Shown one piece after another: positions 1 through 6,714 of a stretch of DNA of 12,402 nt. Location of the stretch: NCBI GenBank assembly GCA_035693105.1, contig DASSHC010000464.1, positions 1 to 12,402 of the forward strand, given 5' to 3'. Numbering within the stretch: position 1 is the first letter of the stretch; every line of letters begins with the position of its first letter. The position numbers and the translations under genes are program-made. Origin of the DNA: DASSHC01 sp035693105 (GTDB taxonomy: Bacteria; Chloroflexota; Chloroflexia; Thermomicrobiales; Thermomicrobiaceae). The notes beneath the pieces were generated by a model. That model was not told the DNA's origin. It saw only the letters and a list, made by a program, of their open reading frames with translations, and did no database searches.

Positions 1-474
1 GTGCGCGGGATCAAGCGCGTGCACCAGTTCGAGAAGGTGGAGATGGTCAAGTTCGTCGAGCCGGGCACCTCGGAGCAGGAGCTGGAGTCGCTGCTGGCGG
101 CCGCCGAGGAGGTCTTGCGCCGGCTGGAGCTGCCCTATCGCGTGGTCGACATCTGCACCGGCGATCTGTCGTTCGTGGCCGCCAAGAAATACGACCTGGA
201 GGCCTGGGCGCCGGGGTCGGGCGAGTGGCTGGAGGTCTCGTCTTGCTCCAACTTCCGCGACTTCCAGGCGCGGCGGGCGAACATCCGCTATCGCCCCGGC
301 GAGGGACAGCGGACGCAGTTTGTACACACACTGAACGGCTCTGGCCTGGCGCTGCCGCGCACGCTGATCGCGATCATGGAGAACTACCAGCAGGCCGACG
401 GCACCATCGCCGTGCCCGAGGTGGTGCGCCCCTACCTGGGCGGCCAGGCGGCGATCGCAGCGCAGCCGGCGTAG
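1..474 (+). CDS. serS: Seryl-tRNA synthetase, C-terminal part (5' end outside window)
   Basis: This class II aminoacyl-tRNA synthetase charges tRNA-Ser with serine, using ATP, in the cytoplasm. Only the last 157 residues are present. The frame is open at base 1, so the GTG there is an internal Val codon and not a start. Class II motif 2 opens the fragment (RVHQFEKVEMVKF, residues 6-18). The segment SSCSNFRDFQARR (80-92) and motif 3 (GSGLALPRTLIAIMENYQ, 113-130) are typical of the SerRS active site. The family is usually about 420-430 residues, so roughly the last third is seen. The stop is TAG at 472-474. Two serine tRNA genes follow on the same strand, but they have their own candidate promoter and need not be cotranscribed. 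Identification is secure from the motifs. Confidence 0.95.
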   Translation: MRGIKRVHQFEKVEMVKFVEPGTSEQELESLLAAAEEVLRRLELPYRVVDICTGDLSFVAAKKYDLEAWAPGSGEWLEVSSCSNFRDFQARRANIRYRPGEGQRTQFVHTLNGSGLALPRTLIAIMENYQQADGTIAVPEVVRPYLGGQAAIAAQPA

Positions 475-566
475 CGGAGCGGGGTCCCCATCGCCCTGCC
501 GCGTCTCCCGATGCCCTGAGAAGGGAAGTACGGACCGTGGGGCGGGGGATGAGGGCCCCTGCTAGC

Positions 567-595
567 TTGTCGCCCGTTCTTCACGTGAGTACAAT
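567..595 (+). promoter_or_regulatory. Candidate σ70-type promoter for the two tRNA-Ser genes
   Basis: TTGTCG (567-572, four of six consensus bases) and TACAAT (590-595, five of six) are separated by an ideal 17 bp. Transcription would start near 602 and give a leader of about 90 nt before the first tRNA. The stretch 475-566 after serS shows no gene and no convincing terminator, so read-through from serS is also possible. Confidence 0.55.
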
Positions 596-693
596 TAAGC
601 GTGGATCGGCGCCGGAGAAGACGGGATCCCCAGAGCTGATTTGGGGACCGGGCGGCTCGATGGCCGCGCCGGAGGAACCACCGGTCACAGCGC

Positions 694-776
694 GGAGAGG
701 TGGCCGAGCGGTTTAAGGCGGCTGTCTTGAAAACAGTTGACCGAAAGGTCCGGGGGTTCGAATCCCTCCCTCTCCG
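694..776 (+). tRNA. tRNA-Ser (anticodon TGA)
   Basis: The acceptor stem GGAGAGG (694-700) pairs fully with CCTCTCC (769-775), and G776 is the discriminator, as expected for serine. The anticodon loop CTTGAAA carries TGA at 728-730, which reads UCA and related codons. A long variable arm (GACC-GAAA-GGTC) marks it as class II, and the T arm contains GGTTCGAATCC. CCA is not encoded: the next bases are CCG, so a CCA-adding enzyme is needed. Confidence 0.96.
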
Positions 777-789
777 CCGAATCGCACCG

Positions 790-879
790 GGGAAGGTGCC
801 AGAGTGGTCGAATGGGGTCGCCTGCTAAGCGATTGACCCCACAAAACGGGGTCCCAGGGTTCGAATCCCTGCCTTCCCG
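790..879 (+). tRNA. tRNA-Ser (anticodon GCT)
   Basis: The acceptor stem GGGAAGG (790-796) pairs with CCTTCCC (872-878), and G879 is the discriminator. The anticodon loop CTGCTAA has GCT at 824-826, which reads AGC and AGU. The variable arm is long, GACCCC pairing with GGGGTC around an ACAAAAC loop, and the T arm contains GGTTCGAATCC. No CCA is encoded (CAG follows). It lies 13 bp after the tRNA-Ser(TGA) gene and is presumably cotranscribed with it. Confidence 0.96.
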
Positions 880-887
880 CAGCTTGT

Positions 888-919
888 ACGGCCGGATCAT
901 CATGATCCGGCCGTTTTTT
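888..919 (+). terminator. Rho-independent terminator of the tRNA-Ser pair
   Basis: A perfect 11-bp stem, CGGCCGGATCA (889-899) with TGATCCGGCCG (903-913), closes on a three-base loop. It is followed by six T residues (914-919). The U-tract exists only in the + direction. The opposing gene ending at 930 does not obtain a canonical terminator from this hairpin. Confidence 0.93.
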
Positions 920-929
920 GTGCCTCGCG

Positions 930-1475
930 CTATGCCTGTCGCACTGACACGGTGAAGCGCCAGGGCCCGGTGTCCAACTCGCGGCGGCCGGAGCGCGGCC
1001 AGGTCCAGCGCATCTCGGTCACGGTCAGTTCGAGCTGCCGCGCGCTGGGATCGAGCGCCGGGGCGAAGACGCAGGCGAAGCGGCCGCGGCTGTCACCCTG
1101 GGGCCACCAACGATAGGTGGTGCCGAGGTCGTCGCGCGCGGTCATGACCGGCAGCGCGAGGTAGATGTTGTCGTGGCCGATCTCGCCGTACTTGGCGGAG
1201 TAGCGCCCGTTGAGGTAGAAGCCCTCGGCGCTGCACTCCAGCGAGAGCAGCGCGATCTCCACGCCCGCGACGGTCTCGTTCAACGCGATCGGGATGACGC
1301 GCTCGACCCGCCCCAGCCTGGGCGCCGGCTCATGCGGGATCGGCGGCCGCTCCCAGCCGGCAGGGGCAGCCTGGGGCCGGCTCACCGCAGCCGGCGAGCG
1401 ATCGAAGAGCGCCTTGACGGCCAGCCGCAGCAGCACGAAGAAGCGCTGCAAGCGATTCGTCGGTACCGTGTCCAC
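930..1475 (-). CDS. Hypothetical protein with a predicted β-rich C-terminal domain
   Basis: I do not recognise this 181-residue protein. The GTG start at 1475 is supported by GAGGAG six bases upstream (1482-1487). Residues 9-23 (LQRFFVLLRLAVKAL) form a basic amphipathic or weakly hydrophobic segment that could touch the membrane. Residues 28-55 are rich in Pro and Ala and look like a linker. From about residue 57 the pattern alternates hydrophobic and polar residues with many aromatics (VERVIPIALNETVAGVEIALLSLE, then TTYRWWPQGD near 119-128), which suggests a small β-sandwich. No catalytic motif or clear signal peptide is visible. It follows the GT4 glycosyltransferase gene by 39 bp on the same strand and is probably cotranscribed, so a role in the same surface polysaccharide is possible but unproven. 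Confidence 0.7.
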   Translation of the reverse strand: MDTVPTNRLQRFFVLLRLAVKALFDRSPAAVSRPQAAPAGWERPPIPHEPAPRLGRVERVIPIALNETVAGVEIALLSLECSAEGFYLNGRYSAKYGEIGHDNIYLALPVMTARDDLGTTYRWWPQGDSRGRFACVFAPALDPSARQLELTVTEMRWTWPRSGRRELDTGPWRFTVSVRQA

Positions 1476-1514
1476 GGTCTGCTCCTCTCAGACCCCGGCG
1501 CCCGCTGCTGAACC

Positions 1515-2693
1515 TCAGCCTATTTCGGTATGCGCCATCCCCATCACGCGAGCGTAGATGTCGAGCAGTTGCTGGTAGTTTCGGTCTCCCGTGTAGCGTG
1601 CGAGGTAGACCGACCGCGCGGCGTCGCCCAGCCGACACACAAGCTCGGGCTCCGCCTCGGCACGCAGCACGGTCTCGGCCAGGTCGCCGGCGTCGCCCGG
1701 TTCGAATAGGAGTCCGGTTCGCCGATCCTCGACGATCTCGGCCGCCGCACCGAGGCGCGAGGCGATCACCGGGACGCCACAGGCGAACGCCTCGACAATA
1801 CTGACCGGGAAATTCTCGTAGAGCAACGATGGAAAGACCAGCGCGCGCGCCGAACGCATCTGGTTCAGCAGTTGGTCCCGGTCGAGCCGCCCGAGCAGCC
1901 GCACCTGCGGGAGGCGAGCAGCCGCTGCACGGACGTCCTCGGCTGCCGGGCCGTCGCCCGCGATGTGCAGCGGCGCCGCGATCCCGCCTCGCTCCCAGGC
2001 CGCCAACAGCGTCGGGAGCCCCTTGGTCGGATCCAGGCGCCCCGCGTAGAGGTAATAGCCGCCATCGGCAAGGCGGCCACCGGGATCGGGCTCGACGAAG
2101 TTCGGCTTGACGACCAGCTTCGCCGCCGAAACTCCCCCGCGCACAAACTGCCGGCGGGCGAAGTCGCTCAGCGCGATGAAGCAATCCACCTCGCGGCTCC
2201 AGGTGCGGCGTGCGCGGTGAACGGCCAGCATGGCCGCGACTACCGCCGTCTGCGCGCGCGACCCGCGGTAGCAGGCGTGCCGGATCCCTGCCAGCGGGAG
2301 GTGCCCGACGCAGTCGACACACGGCTGACTGTCCCGGTGGAGCACGCTGCCGGGACAGATCAGGCGGTAGTTGTGCAGCGTTTGTACGACTGGCACGGCT
2401 TCGAGGCGCGCCGCATGGTAGACCGCCGGCGAGATCAGGGGGAAGGTATTGTGAACGTGGACCACAGCCGGATGAGTCGAACGGATAAGCTCGCGCAGCG
2501 CGCGCGCCGACGTCACCGACCAGATCGTTTGCCCCGCCAGCCGCAGCCGGTTCATGCCGTCGATGCGATCGTTGTCGTCGGTGTAGCTCACCACCTCGTG
2601 CCCGCGCCGCCGCAGCAGCTCCGCCTCCGCCGCGAAGACGACATCCTCGCCACCTGACTGCTGATAGCGGTTGTGCACGAGCAGGACCCGCAT
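1515..2693 (-). CDS. GT4-family glycosyltransferase
   Basis: This is a retaining, nucleotide-sugar-dependent GT-B glycosyltransferase of 392 residues, expected at the cytoplasmic face of the membrane and adding a sugar to a growing glycan. The N-terminal domain opens with MRVLLVHNRYQQSGGEDVV, holding the glycine-rich acceptor loop near 14-15. The C-terminal Glycos_transf_1 domain (about 195-375) includes YLYAGRLDPTKG (214-225), HIAGDGP (243-249) and the E-x7-E motif E293/E301 in ENFPVSIVEAFACGVPVIAS. Four cysteines at 113, 125, 128 and 141 form a possible metal-binding insert. The ATG at 2693 has only a distant Shine-Dalgarno-like AAAGGTG. It starts a separate short - strand unit with the small protein downstream. 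The donor and acceptor sugars cannot be read from sequence. Confidence 0.93.
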   Translation of the reverse strand: MRVLLVHNRYQQSGGEDVVFAAEAELLRRRGHEVVSYTDDNDRIDGMNRLRLAGQTIWSVTSARALRELIRSTHPAVVHVHNTFPLISPAVYHAARLEAVPVVQTLHNYRLICPGSVLHRDSQPCVDCVGHLPLAGIRHACYRGSRAQTAVVAAMLAVHRARRTWSREVDCFIALSDFARRQFVRGGVSAAKLVVKPNFVEPDPGGRLADGGYYLYAGRLDPTKGLPTLLAAWERGGIAAPLHIAGDGPAAEDVRAAAARLPQVRLLGRLDRDQLLNQMRSARALVFPSLLYENFPVSIVEAFACGVPVIASRLGAAAEIVEDRRTGLLFEPGDAGDLAETVLRAEAEPELVCRLGDAARSVYLARYTGDRNYQQLLDIYARVMGMAHTEIG

Positions 2694-2751
2694 GGGCCGG
2701 ACTGCACCTTTCTATCGGGATGATCGGGCGACACGCCGCGCCGGATTGGTC

Positions 2752-2775
2752 ATTCTATCGTGCCTCCCGATTCTA
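2752..2775 (-). promoter_or_regulatory. Tandem TAGAAT boxes upstream of the GT4 gene
   Basis: On the - strand TAGAAT occurs twice, at 2757-2752 and 2775-2770, each matching five of six bases of a -10 element. They lie 59-80 bp upstream of the GT4 start, where a promoter is needed. Neither has a good -35 hexamer at the right distance, so this is only a suggestion. The remaining sequence from 2776 to about 2910 shows no gene. Confidence 0.3.
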
Positions 2776-2914
2776 CCCTTCGCGGCGGTCTAGCCCCGGT
2801 GCGGCGGGGTGATTTCCTCATGGGACTTTGATCCCGGGACCTGACCTGCGTACTCGCGTCGGTTCGACCCGATCGGTCCTATCGGCGGCTTCTCGATGTC
2901 CGTACGCTTGGAAC

Positions 2915-2996
2915 AACTGAGCAGGGCAAACCCGTCGCGAGGCGGGGACGCAAAGCTACGGATCTCCCGCGACGGGAGACCGCCGGGCTGCCGGGA
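2915..2996 (+). ncRNA. Cyclic di-GMP-I riboswitch (GEMM) aptamer
   Basis: The conserved GEMM-I elements occur in order. The first is AGGGCAAACC (2923-2932). It is followed by a hairpin, CCCGTC (2931-2936) pairing with GGCGGG (2941-2946), capped by the GNRA tetraloop GCGA (2937-2940). Next is the junction GACGCAAAGC (2947-2956), then a second hairpin: TCTCCC (2963-2968) pairs with GGGAGA (2974-2979), extended by CGG/CCG at 2959-2961/2980-2982. The 3' segment GCCGGGCTGCCGG (2982-2994) matches the family's terminal GGUUGCCG-like sequence and tetraloop-receptor side. Members of this class bind c-di-GMP and control expression in cis. The aptamer lies on the sense strand about 80 nt before the start of the exported β-helix gene. 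The outer 5' boundary is approximate, and no convincing promoter was found just upstream. Confidence 0.92.
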
Positions 2997-3022
2997 GCGA
3001 AAACGATCGCACCTCGTCCCCC

Positions 3023-3063
3023 TTGCCCCGCCTTCGACCCCGAGCCCTTCGTTTTGGGAAAGG
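3023..3063 (+). promoter_or_regulatory. Possible riboswitch expression platform and Shine-Dalgarno
   Basis: CCCCGCCT at 3026-3033 is complementary to AGGCGGGG at 2940-2947, the 3' strand of the GNRA hairpin of the aptamer. TTGCCC (3023-3028) is also complementary to the conserved GGGCAA (2924-2929). Either pairing would exclude the folded aptamer. The Shine-Dalgarno-like GGGAAAGG (3056-3063) lies 9 nt before the GTG start, and CCTT at 3046-3049 could mask it. No U-tract follows a hairpin here, so translational control is more likely than termination. This is inference from complementarity only. Confidence 0.4.
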
Positions 3064-3072
3064 CACGCATAG

Positions 3073-4413
3073 GTGGCGGATCGATCGTTCAAACGGGGCC
3101 TTCGTCGCTACAGCCGCCGCGATTTTTTCAAACTGGCGGCCGGCGCGGCGATCGCCGGCCCGTTGGCTGGCGGAGTAGCGTTTCCAGCTAGCGTCGCGGC
3201 CAGATCGCGCCGCGGGCGCGTTGGCGGCACGAAGCCAGGGCCGCAATCGACGCCGGTTGCTGCTCCTTCGCCCACGTCCGCGCCGTCGACCACGCAGAGT
3301 GACGCGGCTGGCGCGCCAACGTTCAGCGTGCGCGACTACGGCGCCATCGGCAACGGCACCGCGGACGACCGCGCGGCCATTCAGGCGGCGATCAACGCCG
3401 CCAGCAAGGTCGCCGGTGTCGTCTACCTGCCGGATGGGACCTACTTCATCGGCGGCGACCTTGCCATTGGCGACCCGGTAAAGATCCAGGGTTCGTCGGC
3501 CAGCACCGCGACGATCCTGGCGCGAACGAGCATCGACATGGTCACCGTGAGCAACACCAGCGGCGTCGAGATCGCCTCGCTGGGGTTCACCGGCGCTTAT
3601 CCCCGTGCGACAGTCGGCTACGGCGTGAGCGCGGCGGCGGTCTCCAACCTCAACATCCACGATTGCGTCTTCAGCAGCATCCCGGACACGGCGGTTAGTT
3701 TGAGCAATGTGAATCAGGTGCAGGTCGCCAACTCCGCGTTCAGGACGACGGGATACTCGGGCGTGCGCCTGCAAGACCCGGGCGCGGGGAACCTGAACCA
3801 GCACGTGACAATTCAGGGCTGCACCTTCAGTGACATCAACTGCCAGTTGGCCGGGGGGCATGCGGCGGTGCAATGTCACGGCACATCCGCGCCGGTCCAG
3901 CTCTTCATCTCGATTAAGAACAACACCGTGGCCGCCCACGGCGTCGGCCTCGGGCTCGACAGTCTGGACAGCAGCCTGGTCGATGGCAATCAGATCGTCG
4001 GGAATCAGGTCCGAGGCGAGGGAATCGCCTTCACCGGGGCCAACAACCAGATTACCAACAACCGCGTCAACAACTGCGGGGCGGCCGGCATCCTGCAGTG
4101 GGCCATCGCCAATCGTTCCAACGACGGCAATCTGATCAGCGGCAACACCTGCTGGGACAACGCGCAAGGGATCGCCGCCGTCTGCGGCCAGAGCGGCACG
4201 CTGCTGCGCAATCTGACCGTGACCAGCAACCGCTGCTACAGCCAATCGCTCCTCCACCCACAGAACTACGGGATTCAGTCCTATAACGACGGTACGAACA
4301 ACTACAGCTGGAGCGGCGTTCAGATCGCGAACAACGATCTGCGCGGCAATGCCGTCGGGCCGATCAGCCTGGCTCCGCCGGCGATCGCGACGTTGCTGAA
4401 TAACCTGGCGTGA
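3073..4413 (+). CDS. Tat-exported pectate-lyase-like right-handed β-helix protein
   Basis: This 446-residue secreted protein probably acts on a polysaccharide as a lyase, hydrolase or epimerase. The N-terminus carries a twin-arginine signal, SRRDFFK (14-20), a hydrophobic Ala/Gly stretch to about 42, and a likely cleavage site near residue 43. Residues 54-82 form a Pro/Ser/Thr/Ala linker. The Pectate_lyase_3-type domain begins at FSVRDYGAIGNGTADDRAAIQAAI (84-107), continues with GVVYLPDGTYFIGG, and leads into successive β-helix coils rich in Asn, such as GNQIVGNQV, NNQITNNRV and GNTCWDNAQGI. The GTG start is supported by GGGAAAGG nine bases upstream and by the signal peptide. It is the only + strand gene inside the - strand polysaccharide cluster, and it is preceded by a c-di-GMP riboswitch. 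Substrate and catalytic residues cannot be assigned; a non-enzymatic adhesin is possible. Confidence 0.9.
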   Translation: MADRSFKRGLRRYSRRDFFKLAAGAAIAGPLAGGVAFPASVAARSRRGRVGGTKPGPQSTPVAAPSPTSAPSTTQSDAAGAPTFSVRDYGAIGNGTADDRAAIQAAINAASKVAGVVYLPDGTYFIGGDLAIGDPVKIQGSSASTATILARTSIDMVTVSNTSGVEIASLGFTGAYPRATVGYGVSAAAVSNLNIHDCVFSSIPDTAVSLSNVNQVQVANSAFRTTGYSGVRLQDPGAGNLNQHVTIQGCTFSDINCQLAGGHAAVQCHGTSAPVQLFISIKNNTVAAHGVGLGLDSLDSSLVDGNQIVGNQVRGEGIAFTGANNQITNNRVNNCGAAGILQWAIANRSNDGNLISGNTCWDNAQGIAAVCGQSGTLLRNLTVTSNRCYSQSLLHPQNYGIQSYNDGTNNYSWSGVQIANNDLRGNAVGPISLAPPAIATLLNNLA

Positions 4414-4435
4414 TGCGGGGGTCAGCGAGCGCCGG

Positions 4436-5266
4436 TCATGCTGGCGGGCGCCGGCAGAGAATCCGCAGCTCGCTGTCAAGCCTCAGCGCTTGCAGCGCGA
4501 GCGCCACAAGCATCCGCGGCCGCGAGTGCGGATAGCGGATGCTCCAGTTCAGCCGGCGGTACCCCGCGAATTCAGTCAGCTCCAGCAGCCGCCTGAGTGA
4601 CGGATCGGTGTAGAAGAACAGGTGATCGGGCTTGCGAGCCTCGCGCCAGTTCTCGCGGCGGACGCGTGCATTGAGCCCACGCGTGTTGAGCGTCGCGAGG
4701 TAGAGCCAGCCGCCCGGCTTCAACCGATCGAACATGAGTTTGAGGCTCCGCACTGGATCGTCCATGTGCTCGATCACATCCACCGCCACGGCGCCGTCGA
4801 ACTGGCCCGTGAGTTCTGCCGACTCCAACGAGCGGTACGTTTCGATCCCCCGGCTCTCGCAAAAGCGGGTGGCGAACGGCTCGACCGCGACTACCGCGGC
4901 GCCCGCCTCGCGCAGCGCGAGCGACATCTCGCCGGTCCCGGCGCCGACATCGAGGACACGCTCGCCGGCAAAGTCCGCCCGGCCCAGATCGCCGGCTAGG
5001 CGGCGCACGTAAATGCGCGCGTACTCGATCGTCGTGCCGGCCTCGTTGGTGGTGCCGGCGGACACGCGCTGGTCCGCGTATGCCTCCCGATAGTGCCGGT
5101 CGAGCTGCGGCGTCGAGGGCTGGGGATTCCTGAAGATCATGCCGCAGCCGGCACAGCGCTCCAGGTTTCGGCCCGGCCAGAAGGCTGACAGTTCGGGTGA
5201 CTGGCAGATCGGGCAGCTCAGGAACCCCTCGCTGGAGCGCGTGGTTCGCGCCAGGTCAATGGTCAT
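4436..5266 (-). CDS. Zinc-ribbon class I SAM-dependent methyltransferase
   Basis: This predicted 276-residue methyltransferase probably methylates a sugar or sugar nucleotide of the polysaccharide. A zinc-ribbon-like N-terminus has CPIC (18-21) and CAGC (38-41). The Rossmann SAM-binding motif I is VLDVGAGTGEMS (104-115) and the acidic end of β2 is E129. DVIEHMDDP (163-171) and LKPGGWLYL (182-190) are typical of Methyltransf_23-like proteins, followed by KPDHLFFYT (212-220). The open frame runs upstream to 5671, but the ATG at 5266 is preferred: GGAGGC lies nine bases before it, the zinc ribbon begins soon after, and its ATGA overlaps the TGA stop of the upstream Wzy-like gene by four bases, which implies translational coupling. 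It ends 22 bp from the convergent β-helix gene with no obvious intrinsic terminator between them. Confidence 0.9.
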   Translation of the reverse strand: MTIDLARTTRSSEGFLSCPICQSPELSAFWPGRNLERCAGCGMIFRNPQPSTPQLDRHYREAYADQRVSAGTTNEAGTTIEYARIYVRRLAGDLGRADFAGERVLDVGAGTGEMSLALREAGAAVVAVEPFATRFCESRGIETYRSLESAELTGQFDGAVAVDVIEHMDDPVRSLKLMFDRLKPGGWLYLATLNTRGLNARVRRENWREARKPDHLFFYTDPSLRRLLELTEFAGYRRLNWSIRYPHSRPRMLVALALQALRLDSELRILCRRPPA

Positions 5267-6672
5267 CGGGGAACTGCCTCCGTCTCCGGTTGTAGCTCGG
5301 GCGTGTATTCCGTGTGCCGTGAATCCGCGGGCCGGCGAGCGGCGCTCAGCGACACACCCGTGAGGGCGGCGGCCGGCACCATGACGAAGAGATAGGTGAT
5401 GACGTTGTCGGTGATCATCGTCGCGGAGATCGCCGCCAGGGCCAGCAGCGCCGCGAGGTGGAGTTGGGCGGTTCGCGGATCGACGGACGCGGCCTGCCGC
5501 CAACGGCAGTACGCGCCGCGTGCCAAATTCCAGATTCCCAGCATCCAGAGCAGCAGGCCGAGCGGACCGTAATCGTGCAGCAGCCGTAAATAGTCGTTGT
5601 GCGGGTGCTCGAGTGGCGGGTAGAGAGCGTAGATCAGCGCGCCGGCCGAGCCGGCGCCCTTGCCGATCCACGGCGATTGGCGGTACGAACGCAGGGTGGC
5701 CGACCAGAGGCGCGTGCGTCCCATCCCATTGATCGTCACGCCGCCGACGCTGAACGTCACATCGCCCTGAAAGAAACGTGCTCGCAGCGGTTGCACGAAT
5801 TCAATCGCACCCAGCAGCAAGATCACCGCCAGCCCCCACAGGACCAGTGGCCGCCCCCAGCGCAACAGCCCACGCGGGCGGACCTGGCACAGCCCGACGA
5901 GCACCAGCGCCGTCGCGAGGGCAGTGCGGGACAGGCTGACGGCGATGAGGCCGATCAGCAGCACGGCTGGAAGCCAGGCGACCCGCTGGCCGGACCTCCA
6001 GCGTGCCAGGTGCCAGGAGAGGCCGACCAGCGCCAGCAGGGCGAAGCCACGCGCGCCGATCCCGGCCCATTGGCCGCTGGCGTGTGTTAGCTCCTCGGCC
6101 ACAAATACCACTGCCGCGGCCCACATCGCCCAGCTAATCGCGGTGCCGAGTGCGTGACCAATCCCGGCGTTGCCGGCCTCGGCGTTGGCGCTCACCACGA
6201 TCACCGACAGGAACGCGAGCATGACGATCAGATTTTGCAGGCCGTCGACGGTGGGACGGTTGATCAAGCTCGTGACGGCCGCCCAGGCCATGAACGCATA
6301 GAGCGGCCAGAGCGTGCCCACGTAGCGTGCGCGGCCGATCCCGCCGAGTAGGAGCGTGACCCCGGCAGCACCGGCCATTCCGATCGAGAGGACGGCGAGG
6401 CCCGAGAACGGACCGAGCGGCACGTCGCGATAGACCGAGGCCGCCCCGACGAAACCAACCAATGCGAGCATCAGGCTGGCGGAGTTCAGGTGGCCGCGCT
6501 GCGACACCAGCACGACCACGGCCACCAGTAGTGTCACCGCGACGGCCAGTAGCAGTTGCACGGGGACGAGCGCGACGGACCACAGCGCGCCGGTCACGGC
6601 CGAGCCGGCGAGCGCCACGGCCGCCACCAGCCAGATGGGATTGAGCTCACGCGCCGCTCGTTGCCGCAACAT
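5263..6672 (-). CDS. O-antigen ligase/Wzy-type polymerase, multi-pass membrane protein
   Basis: This 469-residue integral membrane protein has about 11-12 hydrophobic segments. It fits the Wzy_C (O-antigen ligase/polymerase) superfamily, which joins lipid-linked repeat units or transfers glycan on the outer face of the cytoplasmic membrane. Family hallmarks are SLSRTALATALV (246-257), GRTRLW before a periplasmic or extracellular loop (318-323), SPWIGKGAGS (333-342) and HPHNDYLRLLHDYG (356-369). The ATG at 6672 has AAGGA six bases upstream. The C-terminal tail (442-469) is polar and probably cytoplasmic. It lies between the flippase and methyltransferase genes. In a locus with a Wzx-like flippase and an initiating phosphoglycosyl transferase, polymerase is the likelier role, but ligase activity cannot be excluded. 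It ends in a four-base overlap with the next gene. Confidence 0.88.
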   Translation of the reverse strand: MLRQRAARELNPIWLVAAVALAGSAVTGALWSVALVPVQLLLAVAVTLLVAVVVLVSQRGHLNSASLMLALVGFVGAASVYRDVPLGPFSGLAVLSIGMAGAAGVTLLLGGIGRARYVGTLWPLYAFMAWAAVTSLINRPTVDGLQNLIVMLAFLSVIVVSANAEAGNAGIGHALGTAISWAMWAAAVVFVAEELTHASGQWAGIGARGFALLALVGLSWHLARWRSGQRVAWLPAVLLIGLIAVSLSRTALATALVLVGLCQVRPRGLLRWGRPLVLWGLAVILLLGAIEFVQPLRARFFQGDVTFSVGGVTINGMGRTRLWSATLRSYRQSPWIGKGAGSAGALIYALYPPLEHPHNDYLRLLHDYGPLGLLLWMLGIWNLARGAYCRWRQAASVDPRTAQLHLAALLALAAISATMITDNVITYLFVMVPAAALTGVSLSAARRPADSRHTEYTPELQPETEAVPR

Positions 6673-6714
6673 CTCAGTTCCTTAAGAGTCCGATCGGTAA
6701 ACCGGAGTCACGCC

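Noticed and set aside
596..693. A T-box or other riboswitch before the tRNA genes
   Set aside because: Small hairpins exist, but no T-box consensus sequence or terminator/antiterminator pair is seen.
2956..4479. A 507-codon open frame antisense to the β-helix gene
   Set aside because: It mirrors the third-position GC bias of the + strand gene, has no recognisable domain and no ribosome site, and covers the riboswitch. The + strand frame has a Tat signal and a known fold.
5267..5671. N-terminal extension of the zinc-ribbon methyltransferase
   Set aside because: The extra 135 residues are Arg/Pro/Ala-rich and lie inside the Wzy-like gene in another frame. The ATGA overlap and the ribosome site fix the start at 5266.
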